A stretch of 64,000 bases of DNA from positions 124,001 to 188,000 of the forward strand of contig SJCO01000010.1 in the NCBI GenBank assembly GCA_005217565.1. The letters are read 5' to 3'. Origin of the DNA: Puteibacter caeruleilacunae (GTDB taxonomy: Bacteria; Bacteroidota; Bacteroidia; Bacteroidales; Prolixibacteraceae). Below are positions 32,556-42,608 of this stretch, in pieces (the stretch's first letter is position 1; each line of letters begins with the position of its first letter). The notes under the pieces are model-generated. The model saw only the letters and a program-made list of their open reading frames with translations. It was not told where the DNA came from and made no database searches. Both the position numbers and the translations under genes were made by a program.

Positions 32556-35500
32556 TTACTTTTTATAATTTAAATGCATCGGCAACAAACGTTCGGCCTC
32601 CTCTGGTGTGATATTTTTACGTTCAGCATAGTCTGCTATCTGGTCCTTTGATATTTTTCCCAGGTTAAAATACTTCGATTGAGGATGTGCAAAATATATT
32701 CCTGAAACTGAAGCTCCAGGATACATTGAATAGTTCTCAGTCAACACAATCTTCGACTGCTCTGTTGCATCCAGTAAATCAAACAATACCTTCTTTTGAG
32801 TATGCTCAGGACAAGCAGGATAACCTGGTGCCGGACGAATTCCCTGATAGTTAACTTTAAATAATCCTTGCAGATTAAACTCTTCCTCTGGTGCATAGCC
32901 CCAGTATTCTTTACGTACCTGCTCGTGAAGATATTCAGCAAATGCTTCAGCCAATCGATCTGCCAATATTTTCAACATAATCGCGCTGTAGTCATCCCCT
33001 TTCTTCTCATACTTCTTCACATGCTCATCAACACCCAGACCTGCAGTTACTGCAAACAATCCAACATGATCCTTCAATTCAGTCTGTTTTGGTGCAATAA
33101 AATCTGCCAGACACAGGTTTGGTTCCCCTTCAGCCTTCTGCTCTTGATTACGCAATTGATGCATTACTCCTGCAACTTCAGTGCGACTATCATCTGTCCA
33201 GATCACTAAATCATCACCTTCAGCATTGGCAGGAAGAATTCCAAATACCCCATTAGCTGTCAATAATTTATTATCGACAATCTTATCAAGCATTTGTTGA
33301 GCATCAGCATAAAGCTTTCTTGCTTCTTCTCCTTTCTTAGGATGATCAAATATATCAGGATATTTACCAGTTAAGCGCCAAGAATGGAAGAAAAAGGTCC
33401 AATCGATATATTTCCTTAGCTCTTGCAAAGAAAAGTCGTTTATGGCCTTAATTCCGTTAAATTTAGGTTTTACCAACTCCTCCTCACTCCAGTCGATATT
33501 TAAACCATTCGCTCTTGCCTTCTCAAGCGAGATATATGTCTTTGATGGTTTACTTTGGTCATGCTCCTCTCTAATGGAACGATACTCCTCGATCAATGAA
33601 TCGAAATAATCGTTCTTAAGCGCAGCTGACACTAAATTCGCGGTTACACGTACACTTCGTGAAGCATCCTTTACATACACTGCAGGAAAGTCGCATTTCG
33701 GAGCAATCTTAACAGCTGTATGAACTTTAGAGGTCGTTGCGCCACCAATCATCAAAGGAATATTCAGTTCTCTACGCTGCAATTCCTCTGCAACATGAAC
33801 CATCTCATCCAACGAAGGTGTAATCAATCCACTTAAACCAATCACATCTGGTTTTTCTTTTATGGCCGCCTCAATGATCTTATCAGCAGGAACCATTACA
33901 CCAAGGTCAACAACATCGTAATTGTTACAAGCCAATACAACACCAACGATATTCTTACCAATATCATGGACATCACCTTTCACTGTAGCCAATAAAATCT
34001 TACCAGCTTTTTGCTGACCTCCTTCGGCATTTTCTTCTTCGATAAATGGAGTAAGATAGCCCACCGATTGCTTCATTACCCTAGCACTCTTAACCACCTG
34101 AGGAAGGAACATCTTTCCTTCACCAAACAAATCTCCAACAACGTTCATTCCATCCATTAAAGGACCTTCAATAACCTCTAACGAACGATCAAACTGTTGA
34201 CGTGCCTCTTCTGTATCTTCTTCAATAAACTCAGTAATCCCTTTAATTAAAGCATAGGTGATTCTTTCATTTACTGGCTTTTCTCTCCACTCATCCTTTT
34301 TCTCGTCGGTATGACCTTTTTGACCTTTCACAGTCTCAGCAAACGCAATCATGCGTTCTGTTGCATCTTCCCTGCGATTTAAAACCACATCCTCAACCAA
34401 GGCAAGCATATCCTCAGGGATGTCATTGTACACCACCAACATTCCAGGATTAACAATACCCATATCCATACCATTCTTAATGGCATAATAAAGGAATACT
34501 GAATGCATGGCTTCACGCACTACATTGTTACCTCTAAAAGAGAAAGAAAGGTTACTTACACCTCCACTAATCTTTGCGTAAGGTAGATTCTCTTTAATCC
34601 ACTTGGTAGCTTCAATAAAGTTCACCCCATAATTATCGTGTTCCTCAATCCCTGTAGCAATGGCAAGTACATTAGGATCGAAGATAATATCTTCTGGTGG
34701 GAAACCTGCATTGGTCAATATATTGTACGATCTTTCTGCAATCTTTATCTTTCGCTCATACGTATCAGCCTGTCCTGTTTCATCGAACAACATAACCACA
34801 ACCGCGGCTCCATATTTTCTTATGGTCTTTGCGTGAGCAAGGAAAATCTCTTCTCCCTCCTTAAGACTGATAGAGTTAACGACAGCCTTTCCCTGTACGC
34901 ATTTTAATCCTGCCTCAATGACCTCCCATTTCGACGAGTCAATCATAATAGGCAAACGAGAAATTTCAGGTTCTGAAGCAAGAAGATTCAAAAACCTCAC
35001 CATCGACTTTTCTGCATCAAGCATGGCCTCATCCATACACACATCAATGATCTGTGCTCCGCCCTCTACCTGGTTACGAGCAATGGTTAATGCTTCATCA
35101 AATTTCTCTTCTCTAATTAAGCGGGCAAACTTACGTGAACCTGCAACATTTGTACGTTCACCAATGTTTACATAGTTCGATTCTGGACGGATTACCAATG
35201 GCTCCAACCCACTCAATCGAGTCAATACCGGTATCTCAGGAATAATACGAGGTCCATACTGACTTGCAACCTTGGCTATCTCAGCAATATGTTCTGGAGA
35301 TGTACCACAACATCCACCAATAATATTGGCAAAACCGTTCTTAAGGAAGTCATCAATAATTTCAGCCATCTGCACTCCCGACTGGTCATACTCTCCAAAC
35401 TGATTAGGTAAACCTGCATTAGGGTGTGCACTCACATAACATTCCGCCAGTTTTGACAATTCCTCCAAATAAGGGCGAAGTTGTTCCGCTCCAAGCGCAC

Positions 35501-36236
35501 AGTTTAATCCAATACTCAACAAATCGGCATGACGTACTGAGTTATAAAAAGCCTCTAATGTTTGTCCCGATAAAGTACGGCCACTAGCATCGGTAATGGT
35601 TCCCGAAATCATCACAGGAACCTTAACTCCTAATTCCTCACAAACGTTATCAATAGCGAATAAGGCAGCTTTTGCATTCAAAGTATCAAAAACAGTCTCG
35701 ATCAATAAGGTATCTACACCTCCTTCAATCAATCCCTTTGCTTGCTCCTCATAAATCTCTACCAGGTCATCGAATGTTACGGCACGAAAACCGGGATCAT
35801 TAACATCAGGAGACATGGAAGCCGTTTTATTTGTTGGTCCAATCGATCCTGCAACAAATAAACCTTTTTGAGGATTACTCTCAAGGTACTTATCAATAGC
35901 TTTTCGGGCTAGCTTTGCTGACTCAACGTTAATCTCATAACTAAGATCTTCCATATCGTAATCAGCCATTGAAATTCGGTTTGCATTAAAGGTGTTGGTC
36001 TCGATTATATCTGCACCAGCCTCTAAATAAGCCAAATGAATCTCTTCAATGATTTCAGGACGACTAAGCGACAATAAATCGTTATTACCCTTCAAATCAC
36101 AATGCCAGTCTTTGAAGCGCTCCCCACGATAGTCTTCTTCCTGCAATTTATATCGTTGAATCATGGTTCCCATTGCACCATCAAGCACAAGGATTCTATT
36201 CTTCAACTCTTCTCGTATATTATTTTTCGTACTCAT
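32556..36236 (-). CDS. metH: Cobalamin-dependent methionine synthase
   Basis: MetH moves a methyl group from 5-methyl-THF to homocysteine through bound methylcobalamin. All four modules are present in the 1226 residues. The homocysteine domain (about 1-325) has the zinc ligands in 'GLNCALGA' and '[13 protein letters not shown]'. The folate domain (about 350-610) has '[14 protein letters not shown]'. The cobalamin domain (about 650-880) carries '[14 protein letters not shown]', the DxHxxG His that ligates cobalt. The reactivation domain (about 900-1226) ends in '[15 protein letters not shown]'. Length is normal. It lies 20 bases after the UPF0280 gene, in an operon with homocysteine-forming genes and metF. 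The organism therefore needs B12. Confidence 0.97.
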   Translation of the reverse strand: MSTKNNIREELKNRILVLDGAMGTMIQRYKLQEEDYRGERFKDWHCDLKGNNDLLSLSRPEIIEEIHLAYLEAGADIIETNTFNANRISMADYDMEDLSYEINVESAKLARKAIDKYLESNPQKGLFVAGSIGPTNKTASMSPDVNDPGFRAVTFDDLVEIYEEQAKGLIEGGVDTLLIETVFDTLNAKAALFAIDNVCEELGVKVPVMISGTITDASGRTLSGQTLEAFYNSVRHADLLSIGLNCALGAEQLRPYLEELSKLAECYVSAHPNAGLPNQFGEYDQSGVQMAEIIDDFLKNGFANIIGGCCGTSPEHIAEIAKVASQYGPRIIPEIPVLTRLSGLEPLVIRPESNYVNIGERTNVAGSRKFARLIREEKFDEALTIARNQVEGGAQIIDVCMDEAMLDAEKSMVRFLNLLASEPEISRLPIMIDSSKWEVIEAGLKCVQGKAVVNSISLKEGEEIFLAHAKTIRKYGAAVVVMLFDETGQADTYERKIKIAERSYNILTNAGFPPEDIIFDPNVLAIATGIEEHDNYGVNFIEATKWIKENLPYAKISGGVSNLSFSFRGNNVVREAMHSVFLYYAIKNGMDMGIVNPGMLVVYNDIPEDMLALVEDVVLNRREDATERMIAFAETVKGQKGHTDEKKDEWREKPVNERITYALIKGITEFIEEDTEEARQQFDRSLEVIEGPLMDGMNVVGDLFGEGKMFLPQVVKSARVMKQSVGYLTPFIEEENAEGGQQKAGKILLATVKGDVHDIGKNIVGVVLACNNYDVVDLGVMVPADKIIEAAIKEKPDVIGLSGLITPSLDEMVHVAEELQRRELNIPLMIGGATTSKVHTAVKIAPKCDFPAVYVKDASRSVRVTANLVSAALKNDYFDSLIEEYRSIREEHDQSKPSKTYISLEKARANGLNIDWSEEELVKPKFNGIKAINDFSLQELRKYIDWTFFFHSWRLTGKYPDIFDHPKKGEEARKLYADAQQMLDKIVDNKLLTANGVFGILPANAEGDDLVIWTDDSRTEVAGVMHQLRNQEQKAEGEPNLCLADFIAPKQTELKDHVGLFAVTAGLGVDEHVKKYEKKGDDYSAIMLKILADRLAEAFAEYLHEQVRKEYWGYAPEEEFNLQGLFKVNYQGIRPAPGYPACPEHTQKKVLFDLLDATEQSKIVLTENYSMYPGASVSGIYFAHPQSKYFNLGKISKDQIADYAERKNITPEEAERLLPMHLNYKK

Positions 36237-36256
36237 TCAAATGATTTTCTTCAAAA

Positions 36257-37006
36257 TTAAGCTTTAATTGGTTGTATTTCAAAAGATCCACACAATCCAA
36301 TTTTATCCCCACAAATGATTAATAAAGACTTTACAAAGGTATACTTTTCAGCACGTTTCATTACATCTCCGATATCCTCTCCAGTTTTTACCTGATTCCC
36401 CAAAGCTGTAGCCAAAGAATCAGCAAGAAGAGTATCTTCACAAGCCACCATAACGGCATCAGCCTTACCATAGCTTTTTGAAGGCCCTACTGTTCCTGCC
36501 GAGGTACAAACTCCCAATGGAGCGGCACTGGCCGGTATTCGTATGCCTATCTTCTCACTTAAAGGTGAAGTTCCTGCATAAACCGATAAAACCAGGTCTT
36601 CCTTAAGATACATATACAGATCTCCTCCATTTTCTAACACTAACTCATTGATCGAAAATTGCTTCTGAATATCTTTTCCAATAAACTCTGAAAATGCCCC
36701 AGCAACAGCTCCCATCGGACCAATTCCAGCTTGTCCTGCCTTATCAGCCATCATGATCGCAATTTCAGGAGCATCACTTTTTACCTTTAAAGGAGTATGA
36801 CTCTTCCCAAATGCTGGATCAGTTAACAGGTATTTCTCAAGCTCATGACGATAAGCTCGGATGCGTTCTTCTGCAAAAGCTTTCAGATCGTCACAATATG
36901 ATGCTGGATCTACTCCAATCCATAGATCTGTATCTTTATAGCCCACAACAAAACCTGTAAACCTATTTTCATTAAAAGAATTTCGGTATGTTCTCGTCTC
37001 TATCAA
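36257..37006 (-). CDS. UPF0280 (COG2122, ApbE-like) family protein
   Basis: The 249-residue protein matches the UPF0280/COG2122 family: 'GIGPMGAVAGAFSEFIGKDI', 'ELVLENGGDLYMYL', 'APLGVCTSAGTVGPSKSYGKADAVMVACEDTLLADSLATALGN'. The fold is like ApbE flavin transferases. COG2122 proteins are linked genetically to DUF39 and NIL-ferredoxin proteins in sulfide-dependent homocysteine synthesis in methanogens, and that grouping is repeated here: it follows the ferredoxin gene by six bases and precedes metH. The exact biochemical step is not known; assistance in sulfur transfer or cofactor insertion is plausible. Confidence 0.88.
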   Translation of the reverse strand: MIETRTYRNSFNENRFTGFVVGYKDTDLWIGVDPASYCDDLKAFAEERIRAYRHELEKYLLTDPAFGKSHTPLKVKSDAPEIAIMMADKAGQAGIGPMGAVAGAFSEFIGKDIQKQFSINELVLENGGDLYMYLKEDLVLSVYAGTSPLSEKIGIRIPASAAPLGVCTSAGTVGPSKSYGKADAVMVACEDTLLADSLATALGNQVKTGEDIGDVMKRAEKYTFVKSLLIICGDKIGLCGSFEIQPIKA

Positions 37007-37012
37007 TCCGCT

Positions 37013-37429
37013 TTAGTTAAAATCAATTGTAAATAAATTCAACGGACATGCTGGAACACATAATTCACAAACCACACATTTCTCTGGCTTGAATTTCAAT
37101 TCCCAATTGCTACGATCCATTTTTAAGGCGCCGGTAAAACACACTCCGGTACAGTTTCCACAATTGATACACTGCTCCTGTTTAAAAGTAATTTTCTTTT
37201 TCAGAGGCTGACACTGTACCTGATTCTCCTCAAGATACGCAATTCCCTTTTTCAGGTTTTCTTTGGTACCTTCAAGTTCCAAAAGTAACGTTCCTGTTTT
37301 ACCAGGTTTCACTTCCGCCTTTAATATGTTGATGCTAATATCAAATTCTTTTACCAAACGGTAACTCAATGGTTTGTCTCCACTTTGAGGTGGAAAATTT
37401 AGCACAAATCTCTTTTTAACAGTCTTCAT
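37013..37429 (-). CDS. NIL domain 4Fe-4S ferredoxin (HcyB-like)
   Basis: The 138-residue protein joins an N-terminal NIL domain (about residues 1-78, 'FVLNFPPQSGDKPLSYRLVKEFDISINILKAEV') to two [4Fe-4S] motifs: 'CINCGNCTGVC' near residue 86 and 'CVVCELCVPACP' near residue 117. In methanogens an equivalent NIL/ferredoxin protein (MA1822 in Methanosarcina) works with the DUF39 protein to convert aspartate semialdehyde and sulfide to homocysteine. The start codon overlaps the DUF39 stop (TAATG), so the two are translationally coupled and probably form a complex. The first cluster has Phe after the fourth Cys in place of the usual Pro. Confidence 0.9.
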   Translation of the reverse strand: MKTVKKRFVLNFPPQSGDKPLSYRLVKEFDISINILKAEVKPGKTGTLLLELEGTKENLKKGIAYLEENQVQCQPLKKKITFKQEQCINCGNCTGVCFTGALKMDRSNWELKFKPEKCVVCELCVPACPLNLFTIDFN

Positions 37430-38589
37430 TAGTTTTCCTCCTCTACTTCTTTCAATGAATTTAACGATGTTCCTGTAGGAAACATTTGAACAGGCTTAGT
37501 TACTTCGAACTCTCCTGCCTGTAGTTTTTCTTTCAAGATATTGGCAATCTTACGTGCTTTCTGAAGACTAGCAACAGGTGCCGTTCTAACTTTCTGTCCG
37601 TTTATCTTGATTGATCCAGACTGTAATTCAGCATAATTAGTACGACCTAATGATGGAGTCCCTGCCGATCCATAATCTAATATTGTTGTCTCGATCTGCT
37701 CATTACGAATAGAAACACGTTTCGCAATATCTTCATCTAATACAGGAATAGGAACACCAATACCAACAAATAAACTAGTTCCATATTTCTCATAATATGC
37801 AGCACTAATAAACTCACTGCTCATCGCCTTAAGATTTCCAATCACCGCAATAGTTGCAGCATTGGTCACCGGAACACCCAATTCATTCTTCTCTTTGGTA
37901 GTATGAAACTGTGTTCCCTGCCATGTTACAAAACCTTCCGTTCCACCAAGGAATATACGCGTTCCAATACCAATAGTACGCATCTCCGGATCATTCAACA
38001 GCGGACTCAACTCTCCAGCTGTAGAATAATTTGCATTCTTAAGCTTAGGCAACAAAGTACCCATATAGGTATACTTAATCTCATCTGTGGTATTAACTGC
38101 CACATTATAGTTTTGATACGCATTTCGAGGATTAAACAGATACATCTCGTTCACTGTATCCTTATTGATTATTGTCTTGATATGTTTACGAGGATAGCAG
38201 TCAGTTCCTTTTCCCCATGCTTCAAGTTCAATATCTTTTCCTTCAATTAAATCCTGAATAACGTGAGCTCCACCATACTTAGGATTTTCCTCTGATACAG
38301 CAGTTGCACCAACATAGGTATCAACAGCAGCTAGTCCTTCATATGCAGGTACTTTATTCAGTCTGATTTTTTCCATACGAATTGGAGGATTCGCATGTCC
38401 AAAGTTTATAACGGCTCCCGATGAGCACATTGCTCCAAAAGTAGCCGTAGTTACTACATCAACTTTCTCCGCGATCTCAGCAGGAGAACATTCCTTCGCC
38501 ATTTCAGAAACTTCTTCAGCAGTTAAAACAACAGCTGTTCCTTCTTTGAGTTTCCTATTAATTTCTTCGTACGTCTTTGTTACTGACAT
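37429..38589 (-). CDS. DUF39 homocysteine biosynthesis protein (HcyA-like)
   Basis: This is the HcyBio/DUF39 (COG1900) protein, equivalent to MA1821 of Methanosarcina acetivorans, which makes homocysteine from aspartate semialdehyde and sulfide without O-acylhomoserine. In 386 residues it keeps two family cysteines, Cys55 in 'FGAMCSSGAVINFGH' and Cys131 in 'GTDCYPRK', which fit the catalytic pair described for the archaeal protein. 'GIGTRIFLGGTEGFVTWQGTQF' and 'VGIGVPIPVLDEDIA' are also diagnostic. The CBS domains found at the C-terminus of some archaeal versions are absent. It is the first large gene behind the SAM riboswitch, 234 bases downstream of the aptamer, with a short leader ORF in between. 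Confidence 0.92.
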   Translation of the reverse strand: MSVTKTYEEINRKLKEGTAVVLTAEEVSEMAKECSPAEIAEKVDVVTTATFGAMCSSGAVINFGHANPPIRMEKIRLNKVPAYEGLAAVDTYVGATAVSEENPKYGGAHVIQDLIEGKDIELEAWGKGTDCYPRKHIKTIINKDTVNEMYLFNPRNAYQNYNVAVNTTDEIKYTYMGTLLPKLKNANYSTAGELSPLLNDPEMRTIGIGTRIFLGGTEGFVTWQGTQFHTTKEKNELGVPVTNAATIAVIGNLKAMSSEFISAAYYEKYGTSLFVGIGVPIPVLDEDIAKRVSIRNEQIETTILDYGSAGTPSLGRTNYAELQSGSIKINGQKVRTAPVASLQKARKIANILKEKLQAGEFEVTKPVQMFPTGTSLNSLKEVEEEN

Positions 38590-38640
38590 GGTATATAAAT
38601 TCAGGATAAGTTATTTATTACAATACTATCATTCGAGTTA

Positions 38641-38656
38641 GCCTACTTGTGTAAGC
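38641..38656 (-). other. Short hairpin in the methionine operon leader
   Basis: On the minus strand GCTTAC-ACAA-GTAGGC folds into a 6-bp stem with one G-U pair, between the leader ORF and the DUF39 start. No T-run follows. Confidence 0.35.
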
Positions 38657-38719
38657 CATATGTCGGACCAATCTCTTAGATCTTTCCAACACATTGATTG
38701 AGATATAATATACAGCGCA

Positions 38720-38809
38720 TCAGCGCATACACATATTGGAAAAATGCATAAAGCTTAACAAGAATAAACCTGTTACGAAAACCGTAGTATGTTTTGAATA
38801 ATAGTTCAT
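38720..38809 (-). CDS. 29-residue leader ORF behind the SAM riboswitch
   Basis: An ATG at 38809 opens a 29-codon frame ending in TGA at 38720, starting only 14 bases after the last riboswitch helix. The peptide is hydrophobic in the middle ('VFVTGLFLLSFMHF') and ends in 'HFSNMCMR', with three of its four Met codons and its only Cys codon in the last nine positions. Such a cluster in a leader of a methionine/sulfur operon suggests ribosome-based attenuation or coupling, though it could be chance. The stop region reads ATGCGCTGATGCGCT, a short direct repeat. No Shine-Dalgarno is evident, which is common in this phylum. No known family. Confidence 0.45.
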   Translation of the reverse strand: MNYYSKHTTVFVTGLFLLSFMHFSNMCMR

Positions 38810-38823
38810 GATGTTGTGTTAAA

Positions 38824-38925
38824 ATTATAACTCCGTTATCCGGCCAGGTATTGGCACCTTATCCTCAATCTTAGGATGGTTGCCAGAGGTTCTCTGAGCC
38901 TGGTCTCTCCCCCCTTCTTTATAAT
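38824..38925 (-). ncRNA. SAM riboswitch (SAM-I clan)
   Basis: On the minus strand the leader has the SAM-I clan layout: a closing helix ATTATAA/TTATAAT at the two ends, then 'GAGACCAGGCTCA', a CAGAG/CTCTG hairpin, the kink-turn-like 'CCTCTGGCAACC', an ATCCT/AGGAT hairpin, 'AAGGTGCCAATACCTGG', with CCAGG and CCTGG pairing across. High S-adenosylmethionine would shut off the downstream sulfide-to-methionine operon. Which subclass (SAM-I or the SAM-I/IV variant) I cannot decide by eye. The expression platform likely involves the leader ORF start just downstream, since no terminator is seen before the DUF39 gene. Confidence 0.85.
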
Positions 38926-38956
38926 CAAACACCTTTTCAGGAATTTGAAAGTGTTG

Positions 38957-38964
38957 CAAAAGTA
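38957..38964 (-). promoter_or_regulatory. -7 promoter element of the SAM-riboswitch operon
   Basis: The minus strand reads TACTTTTG, an exact TAnnTTTG box, about 32 bases before the aptamer. The -33 region is A/T-rich without a clear TTG. Confidence 0.5.
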
Positions 38965-39141
38965 ATCTATTTTTTTGAAAATCGTTATAAAACAATGCGT
39001 TGAATTGATAGTTTAATATTGGATTAATATCCTTTAAGACACTTAATAGACATGCGATTTCCTTCTCATAAGAATTTCTTAACTAAAATAACGGGAAACC
39101 AGAAATTCCAGTAATATACTGGTTAATTTCCTGTAGTATTG

Positions 39142-39149
39142 TAACTTTG
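39142..39149 (+). promoter_or_regulatory. -7 promoter element of cysS
   Basis: TAACTTTG is an exact TAnnTTTG box about 24 bases before the cysS ATG. CTG lies 20 bases upstream in place of the -33 TTG. Confidence 0.55.
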
Positions 39150-39172
39150 TGGTCGATATAAAAACTTACAAC

Positions 39173-40648
39173 ATGGATAAGAAGCTTTATCTATACAACA
39201 CACTTTCTAGAAAAAAAGAGGAGTTCAAACCTATCAATCCCGGAAGAGTAGGGATGTATGTTTGTGGTCCTACAGTATATGGAGATGCTCACTTAGGGCA
39301 TGGACGTCCAGCCATCACTTTTGATTTATTATTCAGATATCTTCAACATCTGGATTATAAGGTTCGCTATGTTCGTAACATTACCGACGTAGGTCACCTT
39401 ACTGATGATGGCGATCAGGGAGAAGATAAAATTGGCAAGAAGGCAAAACTTGAACAGTTGGAGCCAATGGAGGTTGTACAGCGCTATAAATTACGCTACC
39501 AACGCAACATGAGCCAGCTGAATGTACTTTCTCCAAGCATTGAACCGACAGCTTCAGGACATATTATTGAACAGATTGAGACCATCAAGGCCATTCTTGA
39601 TGCAGGATATGCCTATGAAAGTCGTGGTTCAGTATATTTTGATGTAGAGAAATATGCAAAAGATCATGACTACGGAAAACTGTCAGGTCGCAAGATCGAA
39701 GATCTTTACAGTACCACAAGAGAATTAGATGGACAACAGGAAAAACGTTCAAGTCTCGACTTTGCATTGTGGAAAAATGCTTCTCCGGAACATATCATGA
39801 GATGGCCTTCACCATGGGGCGATGGTTTCCCTGGTTGGCATACCGAGTGTACTGCAATGAGCTGCAAATACCTGGGATCACAATTTGATATCCACGGTGG
39901 TGGAATGGATCTATTGTTCCCTCACCACGAAGCTGAGATTGCACAATCAGTAGCTGCACACGGACATGAAACGGTTAATTACTGGATGCATAATAATCTG
40001 GTTACAATTAACGGTCAGAAGATGGGAAAATCATTAGGTAACTTCATTAACCTTGATGAATTATTTGAAGGTACACACAAACTTTTAGAGCGCCCTTACG
40101 GTCCGATGACCATTCGTTTCTTCATCTTACAAGCACATTATCGCAGTCCGCTTGACTTCTCAAACGAAGCTCTTCAGGCTGCTGAAAAGGGAATGGATCG
40201 TTTGATGAAAGCAACGGCATTGGTATCAGCTTTAAAAGCATCAGATGAATCAACTGTTGATGTATCATCATTGCAAGAAAAATGCTATGCCGCAATGAAC
40301 GACGACCTAAACAGTCCGATTTTGATAGCTCACCTTTTTGATGGAGTTAAAATGATCAACTCGATTAATGATGGTAAAGCTTCTATTAATGCTGCTGATT
40401 TGAAGATACTACAAGATTTATATCAACAGTTTGTATATGACATTCTTGGATTGCAAGGAGAGCAACAAAGCAATGAATCATCAAGCGATGCAATGGATGA
40501 TGTAATGCAACTTCTTCTAACATTGCGTCAAGATGCAAAAACCAACAAAGATTGGTCTACTGCTGACAAAATCAGAGATGAGTTAAAGGCAATGGGTATC
40601 GAAGTAAAAGACACCAAAGATGGTGCAACATGGGAATTGAAGAATTAA
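39173..40648 (+). CDS. cysS: Cysteinyl-tRNA synthetase
   Basis: CysS charges tRNA-Cys. The class I signature motifs are present: the HIGH-like 'AHLGHGRP' (about residue 36), the 'KMGKS' loop in '[11 protein letters not shown]', and zinc ligands in '[10 protein letters not shown]', 'HTECTAMS' and 'HHEAEIAQS'. The C-terminal helical anticodon domain ends in '[23 protein letters not shown]'. From the ATG at 39173 the length is 491 residues, normal for the family; a GTG at 39149 overlaps the -7 promoter box, so the later start is used. It is divergent from the methionine operon and stands alone. Confidence 0.97.
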   Translation: MDKKLYLYNTLSRKKEEFKPINPGRVGMYVCGPTVYGDAHLGHGRPAITFDLLFRYLQHLDYKVRYVRNITDVGHLTDDGDQGEDKIGKKAKLEQLEPMEVVQRYKLRYQRNMSQLNVLSPSIEPTASGHIIEQIETIKAILDAGYAYESRGSVYFDVEKYAKDHDYGKLSGRKIEDLYSTTRELDGQQEKRSSLDFALWKNASPEHIMRWPSPWGDGFPGWHTECTAMSCKYLGSQFDIHGGGMDLLFPHHEAEIAQSVAAHGHETVNYWMHNNLVTINGQKMGKSLGNFINLDELFEGTHKLLERPYGPMTIRFFILQAHYRSPLDFSNEALQAAEKGMDRLMKATALVSALKASDESTVDVSSLQEKCYAAMNDDLNSPILIAHLFDGVKMINSINDGKASINAADLKILQDLYQQFVYDILGLQGEQQSNESSSDAMDDVMQLLLTLRQDAKTNKDWSTADKIRDELKAMGIEVKDTKDGATWELKN

Positions 40649-40666
40649 TAATTCTTAGATAAACAC

Positions 40667-40702
40667 AAAGCCCTCTTCCGATAAAGAAGAGGGCTTTTTT
40701 TA
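40667..40702. terminator. Bidirectional terminator after cysS
   Basis: A perfect 12-bp stem (AAAGCCCTCTTC with GAAGAGGGCTTT) has a 7-base loop and T-runs on the plus strand. It separates cysS from the convergent gene ending at 40705. Confidence 0.93.
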
Positions 40703-40704
40703 TT

Positions 40705-42603
40705 TTAGCCTTTTACAAGTACTATTTTCTTTTTATCTGCTGTAACAATCTTCTTTAAGAAATCGACCAGCTCATCATATGTTTCAGGGGCATATCTCCC
40801 TTTTGATAAAGTTTCTTTCCTGGTGTATACCAACTCATTATCTTTAAAGACAACTGAACACTCATATGTTCCAAACTTTGAGTCTATTTTCAAAGGCTCC
40901 GGCATAGCCTCTGGTACAAATCCTTCGGGTATTTTGTACACAACAGTATCGACATCAGTATATGGATATCGAATCTGAACATCATATTCCCGCTCGTCAT
41001 ATTTACGAGGAACATAGGTGCTTCGGTACAGACGGTTGATTGGCAAAAACATGCGTTTCCCCATTACAGATGCATATCGTCGAGAACTAAATTTCATGTC
41101 TCTTGTAGCCTTAGGAAGACGGTCAGGTTCGTCCTTGTATGCTATAGACTCAATCTCAACTCCAGAGAGCCTGGCATTTTTGTAAGCCTGCTCCAATTGC
41201 TTATCATTCGTTTTTCTTAACTCGCTACGAACATTATTATAACGTGTTCCCTGGTATGCTACAGTCTCGTTTATTATAGCATCTCCTTTTTCTGAAATTT
41301 CAATAATGCTTGACGACTCGCGCAGGTTGTCATCAATTGAATAAGCAGGAGTCCGCACAATCTTACATTCTTTCTCCGATACCAACAAAACATTCCGGTC
41401 ACTGGTAAAGGTTCCCAAATATCCACAAGGATTAGTCTGACTTGTACACTCCAGGAATAATGTGTCATTCTTTAATGGCACAGTCAATATTACATGATTA
41501 AATGCCTGGTCACAGAAATCAACATCAGGATCCAAAGCACTTTTTCCTGCATGTACCAAAGTATAAAAAGACTGAATTCCAACAGCATCAAGCAATACCC
41601 TCATATAATTCGATAATGCTTTACAATCGCCATAACCAACTTCATCTACCTTACTTGCAGGGAACGGCTGAAATCCTCCAATACCTAATTGAATACTTAC
41701 ATAGCGGGTTTTATCCTGCATATACTTATACAGGCATGCTACCTTCTCGGCATCCGTTGTTAGGTCCTTTACCAAATTCTGAATCTCCGCTTTTCGTTCA
41801 GGAGATAAATCAGAACGTACCTTAACCAATTCCCAGCACCAACGCCCTAAATCTTCCCATGAAGTAAGTTTTCCAGGATGACCTTCATATTCAAATCTAT
41901 TAACTCCCAGTTCAACATGTGGTATTATCTCGGCAAAAGCAGGAGCATATGATTCAGATTCAATTGCATCCATATTTTTCACAGACCAAGAGTGAATCTC
42001 CATCCCATCGTTAACTTCATGCTTTCCTTCAAGCTGACATTCCTTAAAGCGAATAGATAATGATTCAGGAACCCGTAATTCAAGAGAAGAGTTTTCAACA
42101 GATATTTTTGTTCCCCTAAGTGGATACCAATCCGCCAATGAAAGATAGCCATCATATTTTACGTCATACTCATACACAACCGTATATGGATACTGACTAC
42201 ACATCGGGGTAATCCGCTTAAACCTGGCATCATTGAAAAGTGAAAATCCATCGAACATACACTGATCATAAATATCACTCTTCTTTACCTTGTCTATCAG
42301 TCGCCCCAAAGCATCATAAATGGATGCTTCTGTGATATTCACATCCATATGTGTGTCGTAATACTGAAATAGTACGGCATCCTCATCTCCATTCTTATTT
42401 AGAACGGTATATGCCACTTTGTTATGACGAACAGCTTCCTTTTCATTAAGAATTTCCAACACTGTTTCATCGGCTCGAACAACCATATTGGCATCTTCTT
42501 TCAATGAATCAGGTATTGTAAATACAGGATAAACAAGTTCCTTGCCTTTACTCATCCCCGTTATGGAGATGAGTAGACAAATAATCAATAATTGTATCTT
42601 CAT
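40705..42603 (-). CDS. DUF3857/transglutaminase-like protein, 632 residues
   Basis: A signal peptide (about residues 1-19) is followed by a DUF3857 beta-sandwich (about 50-215) and a transglutaminase-like cysteine-protease fold (about 270-400). The probable catalytic Cys is in 'GYGDCKALSNYM' and the His in 'QAFNHVILTV'; the third residue position reads 'LECTSQT'. The rest is strand-rich. Such proteins are periplasmic or surface-exposed in Bacteroidota and may cleave or cross-link peptide bonds; substrates are unknown. The gene follows its paralogue at 42609 by only five bases, and the two are clearly co-transcribed. Confidence 0.87.
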   Translation of the reverse strand: MKIQLLIICLLISITGMSKGKELVYPVFTIPDSLKEDANMVVRADETVLEILNEKEAVRHNKVAYTVLNKNGDEDAVLFQYYDTHMDVNITEASIYDALGRLIDKVKKSDIYDQCMFDGFSLFNDARFKRITPMCSQYPYTVVYEYDVKYDGYLSLADWYPLRGTKISVENSSLELRVPESLSIRFKECQLEGKHEVNDGMEIHSWSVKNMDAIESESYAPAFAEIIPHVELGVNRFEYEGHPGKLTSWEDLGRWCWELVKVRSDLSPERKAEIQNLVKDLTTDAEKVACLYKYMQDKTRYVSIQLGIGGFQPFPASKVDEVGYGDCKALSNYMRVLLDAVGIQSFYTLVHAGKSALDPDVDFCDQAFNHVILTVPLKNDTLFLECTSQTNPCGYLGTFTSDRNVLLVSEKECKIVRTPAYSIDDNLRESSSIIEISEKGDAIINETVAYQGTRYNNVRSELRKTNDKQLEQAYKNARLSGVEIESIAYKDEPDRLPKATRDMKFSSRRYASVMGKRMFLPINRLYRSTYVPRKYDEREYDVQIRYPYTDVDTVVYKIPEGFVPEAMPEPLKIDSKFGTYECSVVFKDNELVYTRKETLSKGRYAPETYDELVDFLKKIVTADKKKIVLVKG

Positions 42604-42608
42604 AAATA

